The notes beneath the pieces were generated by a model that did not search any database, was not told where the DNA came from, and saw only the letters and a program-made list of their open reading frames with translations. From Chlorokybus atmophyticus (taxonomy: Eukaryota; Streptophyta; Chlorokybophyceae; Chlorokybales; Chlorokybaceae): a stretch of DNA of 64,000 nucleotides. A program made the position numbers and the translations under genes. The DNA lies in NCBI GenBank assembly GCA_009103225.1, contig RHPI01000560.1:272891-336890 (forward strand), written 5' to 3'. Below, piece after piece: positions 1 through 15,256 of the stretch; the first letter of the stretch is position 1, and the number at the start of each line of letters is the position of its first letter.

Positions 1-914
1 GATACTGCTTGAACTTGTGCACTTCTTGCACAATGCATGTTGCATCGACTTATGCGTAAAACCAAAAAGTGTCTGCAGCGTAGCGTTGAACCTTACATTG
101 AGACAAGAAACCTACGTCAACCTAAGTCATGAACTGTGACTTTGTCAGTCACTACCCCTTGTAGACTGTGAGAGCTCGCATCAGGTTGCACCAGGCAATG
201 CAAGCTTCGGCTTCATGTCCTTCCCAATGCAACCTTTTGGAAACAGCATAAGTTCAGACTGCTGCTTAGTTTGCTCTCCACCAACGGAGGCCACTTTGTA
301 TTGCATGCATCACCGACACGAGCTTCACAACACTTCCGTTATCATCCAGACGTACAGTTGCACAGATGCATTGGCGCTCAGCGTTGTGTGTTGGAACCAT
401 GCGTGTGTGAGTTGGGTTCTGTACGCTGACTCATCCACGAAGGTTGCTATGGCAGCTTCAAGCCTGTGTGTGCGCATTGTTTCAAGTCTTTTAGCTGTGA
501 TTTGTTTCTGTATATAGCGATCGTCTATTGGTGGCGACTGTGGGGCAGGCAAAAGCCCCATATCTCAGAGCCCTGGAGCCTCTCCCTTTCCACAGATGTC
601 CAGGCAGCTTTGCGTGCAGCAGAAGTCTTGCATGTTCGACGATTGAGGGGTTTGCTGTTGCAGACAAACGGTGCAGCTGGCATGCACATGGCAACGCCAG
701 CCAAGCGCAAACTCCCAATAGAACAAGACCTTGCTGCGGACGACCGCGCGGCTGCTCCCACGCCGAGCAGCTGGTAGAACACACAACATGCAAGCACAAC
801 ATGCATCTTGTGGCGCACATGCACTCAGCTAACATGCCTGTGTGCAGCCAATGCACGTGCAGGTGCTATGCCTGGCACGGCAAGTATGCCGCCTGCTCAG
901 CCTGGAACATCCAA
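1..914. other. Upstream region, no gene recognised
   Basis: Open frames here are short, overlap on both strands and show no recognisable domain or coherent splice structure. The stretch upstream of position 915 presumably holds the promoter and 5' UTR of the WG/GW-repeat gene. An open frame runs into exon 1 from upstream (528-968), but it is compositionally unlike protein, so the start at 915 is preferred. Confidence 0.4.
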
Positions 915-3900
915 ATGGCGTTTATCCCAAGAGATGAGCTGCTAGATCTCCAAGTCAAGTGTAGGTGAGTACAAGGTGTGTCACATGTGTGAAAGAGCTT
1001 GTCGCATCAGCGTTGCAAGTTTACTGCAGTCCCGAATCTGAATGATCTGCAGCGAAGCTGTGAGCGTTTTTGCGCATGCTGTGGCTGGCAGCATCGCAAA
1101 GAGGCGAAACACAAGTGGATATCAGTTATTCCAGGTAAGTGTTTTTGCTACTGATGTAGTGGTCGTGAGTAAAACACTAGTTAATAGTATGCGTATCCTC
1201 TGCAGATTGCCGGAGCACGCGTAGGTCCCGATGGGCAGACTTGCATTGCTACTCCAACAGGTTCATGGGTGAGTGTTGGATTGCCATGCCGGAATCTGTG
1301 GCTGTATCCACAAATCCAATTTGTCAGGTTCCTATTACGGAAACTTCCGCACAAGCTGTGTCCGCTGAAGAACTGGCCATGCTTCGGCATGAGATCGCAG
1401 ATGGCAGGCATCCCTTGCTAAAGCTGGTATGGTTACCGCTATGTGTGCATGGTTGCTGTGCTTTGCCTGTCTGATCCTGCTGCTCTGGCTGCTAACTTGG
1501 ACTTGCAGAAAACCATGACGGACTCCAGAGCTGCACGAACGCGCTACAAAGATGAGAAACTTCACAAGGTCGAGTTGATGCAAGGGAGGTTGGCTTTGAT
1601 GCTCTGTTATTGAAAGTGTTTGTATTGACAGGAGAATCTTCGCAAACTGCTCGCGAGCGCTAACAAGCAAGAACAGTTTGGCAACGACAAAAAGGTTGGC
1701 CACATACCTTTTACGACAATAACTCCATGCAGCACTGCCAAGCTACTAGTGCAAGTCTGTCACAGTTGTCTCGTGCCATTGCACACGCAGCAAGTGCCTT
1801 GCATCCCAGCATGCCATACTTGCACCATTCTGATGCGTGAGTTATCTGTCTTATCTGTCTTTACCTCGTGGCAGGCTCAGGAGTTGTTGCACGAGTACCG
1901 AATGATAACGGACCGGGGGCTGTTTGAACGCGTCCCTCCTGAGCTGCAGGCTTTGGAAGACATGCCACCTTTTCAAGCCACACAGGATGTGCTTGGAGCA
2001 CAGGATCAACCAGGGCCAGCTGGTTGCAACCTTACAGGTGGTGACACCTCTGATCAGATGGGGCAACCAAGTCCCAGTGCTGTGCGGACGGGTGGTGGCT
2101 GGGGGACAAACAAGCCCGCAACAGCTTGGGGGGCAAAGCCAGCAAGCAATGCAGACACAACAGGCAATGCCGAGGTGCCAGCAACGAAGAGCGGGTGGGG
2201 TGCAATCACCAATAATGCAAGCAGTGCGGAGGTGCCAGCAGCCAAAAGTGGATGGGGAACAGCCAACAAAGGAAGTGGTTGGGGAGGTGCAGGCACTCCA
2301 GGTAGGGGCACATAGGGTGCTGCCCATTGCACTAGTATTGCACTGATATTGCTGAATCTGGGAGTGAACACCACAGTAGAGAAATGGTTTCCGCAGTTAA
2401 GGGATCCGGATGGGGCGCGCAGCAAACAGGCACTGCCGAGACGCCAACAACCAAGAGCGGGTGGGGTACAACCAACAATGGCGGTTGGGGAGGCGCAGGC
2501 AGTTCAGGTAGGGGCACATGGAATGCTGTCGTTGCTGCTAGTATTGCTGCATCTGGGAGTACGCACGCAGTGACAAGACTGTTTGTGCAGTAAAGGATTT
2601 CAGACGGGGTACGCAGCAAACAGGCACATGGGGCGCTTCCAATAATGGCAACGCGAGAGGTGGCTCTGAGAGCCTCTGCCAAACTGGAGCGAATACAACA
2701 CCTCTTGGGCAACGCAAGCCTTCAGGTGCAGCTGTAATGCATGCATCACAACAGTTGTGTTACTCTCACTCCTAACACCTTTTACACCTGTGACATGTCA
2801 CCAGATAACGCTGTGTGCATGCTCCTTGAAGTTTTATGGTTCTGATGTGTTCAGGCGGAGATGCTGGCCCTAGCACTTGCTTCAAGTGCAACCAGGAAGG
2901 GCATATATCTAAGGACTGCCCTTCAAGTGCAGACGGAGGCTCCGGCACATGCTTCAAGTGCAACGAACCAGGCCATACATCTCGTGATTGCCCGCATGCA
3001 GACGTTGTCTGCCGCAGATGCAAACAGGAAGGGCACAAAGGCAACGAGTGCCCTAACCAGACCGGACCCACCTGCTACAACTGTCAGGTCAGGCAGCAAC
3101 ATGTTAGAACTGCTGTCACCGTGCCAACACAAGTTCAGCTAAGTCGTTTAGAACATGTGCATGTTGCGACTCAACTGCTGCTAGCTGATGGTCTTGGTAT
3201 GGTCAGGAAACTGGGCATGTGTCTAAAGACTGCACGCAACCAAAGGCAGGACGACCCTGCTACAATTGTCAGGTCAGGCAACCTGTTATTGTTGCACTCA
3301 CCTACAAAAGTTCAGCTTGGTCACAACATATGCATTCTGTAATCTGCCTGCTGCTAGCTGATGGTCTTGGTGTATGCAGGAAACTGGACATGTGTCCAAA
3401 GATTGCTCGCAACCAAGGCGCGGAACAACGTGCTACAACTGTCAGGTCAAGCAACCTATTACATTTGCATTTGATGCTGGAACCATGCCTACACAAGTTC
3501 ATTTACAACATCACACGACTGCTAGCTGATGGTCTTGCTATATGCAGGAAAGTGGGCATATGACAAAGGATTGCACGCAACCACGGGCCGGGCCAACCTG
3601 TTTCAATTGTCAGGTCGTGTCATCGTTGTATTCACCATCCCAACAAGAGTTCGGGTCTAAATTGTGCATTGTAACTTGTCTGCCGCCAGCTGATGGTCTT
3701 GCTATCCGCAGGAAGTTGGTCATTTGTCCAAAGGCTGCACGCAACCAAAGAGAAAACGTCAAAACACTGGTGTGGCACTGCGCTGATACCCGCGTTGCAA
3801 TGGCATCGTTGTTGCATGCTGCTACCGCACTCAGTGCATCAGTGACCACACAACCAATGCCTGTTGTTCGCAGACGCTTCCAGCGGCTGGGACAAAAACC

Positions 3901-5013
3901 TAACAAACAATGGTGATGCCTGCAACTTCCAGCCTGTATGGGGTCAAGCAACCAACGGACGCAGTTCAGGTTGGTGCAGCAGCGTTGCCAGTAAACAGCT
4001 GTCGCCCAGTGTTGCATGTGCAGTTGCTGCATCTCAGCCAGTGGCAAGTCTTGTTGCTGTGGCTCCGTGACATGCGAACATCTATCATTGTCTTTGCAGC
4101 AGGTACTACTGGCTGGGGAGGCGGGCAGTGGTCTAAAGCACAACCCGGTGAAGGAGCCAGCAAAGGCCCGACAAAGGGTTGGGGCTCATTCAGTAATAAA
4201 CCAAACGCTGGTGAAACAGGTGAAGCAGCTCCCACTGCTGGCACAAGCAATGGCTGGGCGCGACCGAAATGGGGGCAGAGCAAAGCCAGTACAGACTCTG
4301 CTGGACAGATCGGCAGCGGTTGGGGTGCCATCAGCAAAGGCGGTACGTCTAATGAAGGAAACGATGATACGGGAAACAGTGGCAACAAGCAGGAGCCTTC
4401 TGCTCCAGCACAACCCGACGGAGGCCCGAGAAAGGGTTGGGGCTCACTTAGCAATGACGCAAATATCGGTCCAATTGGTGGACCCACTGATGAAACAAGC
4501 AATGGCTGGGCGCGACCCAAATGGGGGCAAGGCAAACCCAGCAAAGACTCTGCTGGACACAACCGCAGCGGATGGGATGCCATCCGCAAAGGTGATGCAC
4601 AGTCCAACAAAGAAAACAGTGGTTCTGGGAACAGCAACAAGCAGGAGCATTCTGCTCCTGGATCGGACAGCACTGAGGTTGTCAGCATAACACAAACTGA
4701 AGTCTGCGATACTGGTTGCAAAAGCAACGGGAACAGCACACCAAAGCCTAATGCATCTGATCGCGGATGGGGTGCTGGAGGCGAGGACAACTCTTCCGTG
4801 CCTGCGGATGACACTGGCGAAGCTGGCGCTGATCTGGCACAACCCGAGCAGGATAACGATGCACTTGACACCCCGCAACAGGATCAAAGGGACACGCATA
4901 GCGCTGGTTGCGAACAGAATGCCAATGGTTGGAGCAAACCAGCTGCGAGTGGATGGGGTGCTGGAAAGAGCAATGGTTGGGGCAACAAGGCCTCAGGAGG
5001 TGGCTGGAAGTAA
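915..5013 (+). CDS. WG/GW-repeat protein with CCHC zinc knuckles (candidate Argonaute-hook protein)
   Basis: Sixteen exons: 915-964, 1053-1134, 1206-1268, 1328-1426, 1509-1568, 1632-1694, 1875-2301, 2397-2507, 2591-2725, 2855-3087, 3207-3272, 3380-3445, 3548-3613, 3712-3769, 3874-3969, 4100-5013. They sum to 2589 nt, or 862 residues. The N-terminal ~190 residues are charged and match no family I know. Next comes a WG-rich stretch (e.g. KSGWGT, GSGWGGAG), then about eight CxxCxxxGHxxxxC zinc knuckles, then a C-terminal half with repeated GWG, NGWARPKWG and KGWGS motifs ending in GGWK. Seen: the repeats and knuckles. Known: WG/GW platforms bind Argonaute in plants (NRPE1, SPT5L), ciliates (Wag1, CnjB) and animals (GW182), and zinc knuckles bind single-stranded nucleic acid. 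Inferred: an RNA-silencing role. Alternatively it is a general glycine-rich RNA-binding protein. The gene structure is well supported; the function is not. Confidence 0.85.
2285..2596 (+). repeat. Tandem duplication of WG-motif exons and following introns
   Basis: Exons 7, 8 and 9 meet in the same phase. Exons 7 and 8 both end in GWGGAG plus a short tail, and exons 8 and 9 both open with VK and contain QQTGT. The introns starting at 2302 and 2508 share the opening GTAGGGGCACAT and further matching blocks such as ATTGCTG..ATCTGGGAGT. This indicates duplication of an exon-intron unit of about 200 nt that expanded the WG-repeat region. Confidence 0.7.
3088..3711 (+). repeat. Tandem exon-intron repeats, one zinc knuckle per exon
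   Basis: Three successive exons (3207-3272, 3380-3445, 3548-3613) are each exactly 66 nt in phase 0 and encode variants of ETGHVSKDCTQPKAG followed by CYNCQ. A fourth partial copy starts at 3712. Exon starts are spaced 173, 168 and 164 nt. The introns are also alike: each starts with GTCAGG, GTCAAG or GTCGTG and ends with a CTGCTAGCTGATGGTCTTG-like stretch just before the acceptor. The repeat unit is therefore exon plus intron, as expected from unequal crossing-over. Confidence 0.85.
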
Positions 5014-7334
5014 GCAGGCACATAACGTTGGAATGATGCACTCTTGCGTAATTGGCGATAACAGTCCTCCTGCTGCCCAGCTGGGTGAGCCATGGTCTTG
5101 GCTTCTTCCGGGCGCTTCTTCGTATGCAACTGATCAACCAAAGCTGCATCCAGACTGAGAACTCTCCGAAATGAAGGCGTGCACGGCATAGTGCGAGCTG
5201 ACTGACGGGGCGCGGAGGCGGCCCCAGTCTCAGCATATCAACACATATATGTATATACTTAGCACCGTTGATGGTTGTTTGCAGAGTGCCTTGATGTATA
5301 ACACATGAGCCTGCTGTACAGTTAGACAGATTACCGTCCGTGCATGTTCAACCCTAACACGTGCTGGTGTTGTTGGTGCCCTGCGGGCAGGTTTGTGCTA
5401 TCTCTTGCATGCGCGGGGTGGGGGTGGGGGGGGTCATATAATTTATCTGTGTATATAAAGCTCCAAAATTGTTGTGTTGGCATGCTAGTTGGCCAGGGCA
5501 ATGACCGTTTGCAACATAACACACTGCCAAGCACGACTAACCCCAGCACATGTGGGCAGGTGATGGCAACTAACATGTGTGCATGCATGTCTAACGGGTT
5601 AGGCAAGATAGTGGTAGTGCCGTAATGTAGAATGTAGTGTACAAAAGATGCAAGGCGGGTTTCATGCATGCAAGGCACACCGCATTCATCACATACATTG
5701 CCGTTTCGCATTGTATGTACATGCAGCCAGTACATCACCCACACACTCTAGCATACAACACCACCGGGCTACATGCTAACCTACTGCCACTAAGTACGTC
5801 ACCAACTATTCACCTACCCCATTAGACTTGCATGCATGGTAAGTCAAAACGGTTGTTACCTGCACGCATGTGCAGCTAGTTAGTATTTCATCATCTTTGT
5901 GCGGCAGCCAGCAGCAGCAGCAGTACGAGCAGCCGACGGCCTCCCCCTCCCCCTCTCCCGTTCCTTCACCCTGTGTATAAACCCGGTAGTTGTACGCTGG
6001 CAGTGTAAACAAGGGGTATGGTACTTACGCCAACATGCATAGGGTATGAGTCATTTTTGCAAGAATGCAAGCAAGCATGCAAGGTGTGCGGAGAATGTGC
6101 TTGGCATGCATAATCACCAGCAAACACAGCTCATCACACAACCAACATGTGTTGGCTGTGTGAAGCGCGTGATTGCTGCTGCATGTGACTGCTACACCTG
6201 CAGCCCGTGCTGCAGGTGCATACACCATATGCATACTGGCTTGAACTTACAGGGTAGGGGGTAGGGCGTTAGGCATACGTAGCAAGCAGCCCGGTGGTAT
6301 AAAGTGTTGGCAGGTCATTGCATAGGTTGAGTGCTGGTGTGGTGCATGACATTGCATGTGAGTGACACCTTGCATGGGCTATGTAGCATACTTTCTCTTA
6401 TACCCATGCATGTGCTAGCATAGGCAGAATACTAGCATATGCCTTGTGTACGACAGTTGTAGATGAACAACGGTACCACCGCATGTACCAGCTAGCGCCA
6501 CAACAACAAAGCTTGTACAAACGCTTGTGCACACATACCGCAGAGACCAAAAGTTACACATCATAAGAAGTTTTGGGTATTCTGCATTGCACTGTTTACG
6601 AGAGAAGCGCGCAACCTCCGTCAGAGTTTGCCATATTCAGGTACAGGCCAGAGCCCTTAAGTTCATAATTCAACCAGTTGCGCATGTTGCACATTGCAAT
6701 GAAGCATCATTAAATAATAGTGATAATAGGTGGGGTGCCAAGGTGTGGGATATGTTCAACAAGGGCAGTGCAGGTTAGCCAGTACAACCAAAACTACCAA
6801 GTGTGCCCCTGTCAGCGGCACTGGAGGACAGCAAGCGGTTGCAGCTATTGCATAGCAAGCACTGCACCTGCATGCAGTTGCCAGCCAGTTGGCAACCGCC
6901 AACGACAGGGGCGGAGAGCCACTAGGCCTCTGTATGTGCCTGGTGACAGGCGATAGCGCTCAGGGCTTCCTAACAATGCGCCCGGTTCCGTCTCAAAAGC
7001 GAACCATGATGTTGGTCCCTTTGACTGCAGTACTGCACACGGCCCTGGTGGCCCTGCAAATGCCAGCAACAAATCTTGGCATGACAAGCCACCTGTACTG
7101 GACAAGCAACCCGATTAACTACTACAGGAAGCGGAGCCTGCTATGAATAATGATACAGTGCTTTCAGCAGTAAACCTGCAAGCGGCAATACCAGACTGTA
7201 AGGTTTTAACCATTCGTAGCCCAGACTATCTACAGGAAGTGTGAACAATGCTTGTTTGCAATGTTGAAAGTGGTGGGGACTCCGTCAACTGCTGGTGCGC
7301 TGGATCAACCCTGACAGCAGTGTCTTGCCTGTGA
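5014..7334. other. Intergenic region with possible WG-exon relic
   Basis: There is no convincing complete gene between the converging WG/GW gene and copine gene. The DNA is rich in GCATGC-type words and contains two copies of the 11-mer ACCACCGGGCT (5760, and reversed at 6288). Around 6700-7110 there are short splice-bounded open segments containing NRWGAKVWDMF and ASNKSWHDKPPV, faintly like the WG exons upstream. Their frames do not join cleanly, so I treat them as a possible decayed duplicate. Confidence 0.35.
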
Positions 7335-11398
<4,064 letters not shown>

Positions 11399-12788
11399 TC
11401 TGGCTCGCTACAAGCACTACAGCTTGGCCTGCTGCTTAATGCACCCAACCTCCCACGTCCCAGTCGATCCAGACTCCACCACAGCTGCTCCCCCCGGGCC
11501 TAGCGCTCAGACCAACGCCGCCGCCGACGCCCACGACGACGACGCCAGCGGCGGGCAAAGCATGCACTGGCTCACACGGCACAGCGCGGGACGGCCTCTG
11601 GCTTTTGGTTTTGCATTTTTTTGGGTTTTTCGCTTCCTTGCGTTGCCAACGGTTTGCTCGGACGTGTCGCCCGCACAGGCGACTCGCCTGCGGTGTCGTG
11701 GTTTTCAGGAAACTCATCTGGAAGAGGTACAGGCTACAGGCTACTCACTGTACTCACTGTACTAGGCCTGTAGATTCCACAGGCACCTAGTACTCCCTTT
11801 GTGTTGTGTTCTCGTGTTTGGGTTGTGTTGGGCCAACACAGCCCAAAACCACTGTTGGCGAACTCACTTAAGCCGAACTTATCAAAGTTTGACACACTCG
11901 GAACTCGTTGCAAGCACGCAAGCAGCACTGCTTGCTTGCTTGCTGCGGCATGCATGTGTTAGCAAGCAGCGAGGCTGGCTTGTTGAGCTGCTGGACGGCG
12001 GTGGCGGCAGCAGGGGCGGCGGTGGTGGTGGTGGCCACAGTGTCGTAGGTAGCAGCGCAGATTGTTTGCCCGCAGTCTGCTGGCGAGGGCCTTGTGTTCT
12101 TGTGCGGATGGCGGGGGCGTCATTGCTGGGGTTGCAGCGCAGTCTGGCTGAGTGTGGTGTGGCATGCCTGCCCTATATGCAGGCAAAGACGGGGTTGATG
12201 TTGCCACCTGGAAACTCGCTCACCAACCACACAAGCTGACGTGGTGGCAAGAGCAAGCGAGCTGTCAGTTCGTCTGCTGAGGTGCGTGTCATGCATGAGT
12301 CAAATGCCAGTACAAGATGCCGTCGTCACGCGAAACTAGGGTGTCACATCATTGCTGTTGTCAACACTGCATATAACCCACAGTCCTGAATGTAGTACTT
12401 CTGAGTTGAGCTTACGGACCCCTTGCCTCGTCAGGAAGTTTATGCAAACAGGCTTGCGTGCCGCCGGGAAGAAGGTAACTGACGCACAGCCATCAAGTTC
12501 TAATGCACCGCTCGTGCTGCACGCATGTGTTGTGGTCTCTTGTTGAGACTTGTGTGTATTGAAGAAGTAAACAGCTAGAGTTGGTGATATTGAAACGGAC
12601 AGCATGGCATAGTGCCACTGCACTATGCCATGCTGTCCGTTAAGCAACCCACTGCAAACATGCCCCCAACCGCATGAAGTAGCATTGCAGTCGCGGGTTT
12701 CCAGCAGTATAGCCCCCAACAGTAGGCAAATGGCGCTCTGGACAGTAAGCATGCTGATCGCTACTCTGTGTGTTCTCAGGTGATCATC
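11399..12788. other. Divergent intergenic region between copine and glycosyltransferase
   Basis: This 1.39 kb region lies between two divergent start codons. GC-rich open frames on both strands overlap each other and have no recognisable domain. It contains a perfect 22-bp inverted repeat at 12594-12641, listed separately. It presumably carries both promoters and the 5' UTRs. Confidence 0.5.
12594..12641. repeat. Perfect inverted repeat, 22-bp arms, 4-nt loop
   Basis: The left arm (12594-12615) starts AACGGACAGCATGGC and its exact reverse complement occupies 12620-12641, leaving a CACT loop. A transcript would fold into a perfect hairpin. It lies about 150 bp upstream of the glycosyltransferase start codon, possibly in its 5' UTR. 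Confidence 0.9.
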
Positions 12789-15256
12789 ATGGACACTGTG
12801 TTTCGGTCACGCATCCCGAAGCTGCTGCTGCTTGGACTGGCCATGGTCCTGCTGTATGCGTTGCTTGCTTACTCCAGAGTAGCCACCACTTGCATGCTCC
12901 AGCCATCATTACCGGATGTGCCAGTTGTTGCTCTGCAGGTAAATGCGGTTGCTTTTGTATACAGGCATGTGCACAAGTGTTGCATGTGCTTACTTTCGTG
13001 CGTGTGTGCGTGCGTTGTACCAGACTACCACTGAGGTGTGAGTTTTGTTACATGCAGGGTGTTGTTATAGAGCATGCTGCAGCAGCTGCGCTCACTGCGC
13101 GTGTGTACGCTGTCCCGCCCATGACTCTCGATGATGTGTATGCTGCCATGGGTGACCACATTTACGTCAACGTGGCAACATGGGGTTTTCGCCTGCTTGC
13201 CCTGAACCTGAGAGCCAGCATGCTGCGCATCGGCATCACAAACCTGTGCTTCTTTACCGTGGACACGCCCATGTTTGACCTGTTGGCGTCTCTGCGTGAC
13301 GGGCCGGTGTGCGTGATCCATGCCACAAAGGTGACATATCAGCATGCCTTACATATCAGCATGCGTTGTACTGTGAAATTGCTAGATTGGGTTTCAATTG
13401 TGACTGAAATGGCAGGTGTTTGGGTATGCGCACAGCAATGCTCATGACAGGCCATTGTCCTTTCGCGGTGGTGATTGGGATGAGCTGCAGCTGCTCAAGT
13501 ATGCGCCCATTCGTGAAGGTTTGCGACGGGGGATGTCAGTGACCTTCACGGACAATGACATTGTGGTGTTGAAAGACACGCGCCCCGTGTTTGATCAGCA
13601 CTTCTCCGCGTGCCCTATCACAGTGTACTGCTGCCATAATGTTGGGTAAGCTCACGCATGCGAAGCAGTCGTGAGCTTACCCAAGTAGTGAGCTTACTTG
13701 GTAAGCTCACGACTGTCAAGTGGAAGTATAACGTCGATGCTCATCCATAGTGTTGTATGTGCCATTAGCAGCGGCCACTTGCATCAGGCATGACCTGCTT
13801 GAGAAATTTTGCACATGATGTTGTAACCAACGTTCCTTTGTTTACAGCTACATGCACTTCCAAGCGCGCTACGCAAATGAAACCATCGAGTTTCTTGACA
13901 AGTTTACGAGCAGAATACGCGCCAACTTGGCAGACCCTCAGGTGAATTGCGGGCATGGGTTGGGGCTTGCGGTGTGCGCGTGCCTGTGTGTAGTGTTGAC
14001 AGTTGTTTGCACCAAACAGGCGGAGCGCCTGTTCAACCAAGACACCTTTGTTTCAATGGCGCGAGACGCCGACATGTACTGCGAAGCAGACGCATGGCTG
14101 GGCGAAGGCGACGGATGCCATCGCTGGAGGTTCATGCAGCCCCAGTCTGAGCGGCATTACGTGTTCCATGCTCAGGTACTTCTCTCTTCCTACCAGTATC
14201 AGACACAGAACTTGCCCAATACGCTATTATGCATGTGAGCATGAGTGGGATAGAACCAGCAAGCACCAGCAGCAGTCTGCGCTTGAATGCTTATGCCGAA
14301 ATGTAAAACACATTACTTTACCAAGCTTTTCTTCCCTTTCGTTGGGTGTGTGTTTTGTATGCGCATATCAGTATGTGTAAATTAGTATTTGCATGTCAGT
14401 TTCTCTATCGAGTCCTGTGTTTAAAAAGTGTTTATCTCACACCAGCTGCTGGCAGTGTGTTTCGGGAACAGCTTACTACTTGAAGATCGCTCTTCTTCAG
14501 TCGTTACACTGCTGGTTTCTGCCGCGTCCACTAGGCGAGCAATACTTAACGTACGCCAACCCCGCTTTGCTAGACGACAGCTTGCCTGCCGAGTTCGAAG
14601 TGTCCGCCTTTGCGCGCGCAATTGGCCTCGCCATTGCGCTTAACCGCACCCTCATCGCGCCGCACATGCGCTGCGTGTTGACGGGAAAGGGCTACCGCGG
14701 CCGTCACGTGACAGCAAGGGTTGATCACCATTATTTTCAGTTTGCTGCAGATGGGCACTGCCCTTTAGTGACATATTCGGGCCTCGCAAGCTACAAGGAG
14801 TTGATTACAAACCATATCATGAGCGCCACGATGGCGCATACGGGATCCATGCCGCAAGCCTTCGCTGAATGCATTCATGGTGTTGGGGAGCAGATAGTAC
14901 CTCTGCGTGGGTCTGCTGTACTCACAGACCCGCAGTACATGAACATGTTTGATGTGAGCTCCACGCCATGGCTGAGCGTGACATCCAATGGCAGTGAATT
15001 GAGAGTTGTTGGCGACAGCAATGCGCAACTGATAGCCGAGCAGCGTGTGACACACGCCGACTTGGCGTCCGCCTCGTGCCTGTGTGCTGAGCAGCTTTTG
15101 CAGCTGTTTCATGAGTATCAAAGCGTAATGTTGATGCGCATCAACGGGTGTTTGCCTTCTGTCTTCTGCGGCTTCACAGCAGGCAGCGACAAGGACGTTC
15201 GGTACAAGTCAGCGCTGTCAACACTGGCATTGAGCAAGTACTACAGCGCGTGTTGA
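12789..15256 (+). CDS. Type II membrane glycosyltransferase, nucleotide-diphospho-sugar transferase fold (GT77-like)
   Basis: Six exons: 12789-12938, 13058-13330, 13416-13645, 13848-13941, 14020-14175, 14456-15256; 567 residues. A short basic N-terminus is followed by one hydrophobic segment (residues ~11-27), the topology of a Golgi type II enzyme. The catalytic half contains MSVTFTDNDIVVLKD, whose DND is a plausible DxD-type metal/nucleotide-sugar site, and FNQDTF. The C-terminal half has AFARAIGLAIALNRTLIAP, resembling the C-terminal part of plant XEG113-type GT77 arabinosyltransferases. GT77 enzymes decorate extensin-like hydroxyproline-rich proteins or pectin. The family assignment rests on recalled similarity; a different PF03407-like transferase is possible. 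The donor of intron 3 lies inside a nest of inverted repeats. Confidence 0.8.
13644..13710. repeat. Four alternating copies of GTAAGCTCAC at a 5' splice site
   Basis: GTAAGCTCAC occurs at 13646-13655 and 13701-13710, and its reverse complement at 13671-13680 and 13688-13697. The first copy is the splice donor of intron 3 of the glycosyltransferase. With one flanking base pair or more, copies 1 and 2 form a 13-bp stem that would bury the donor. Confidence 0.85.
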
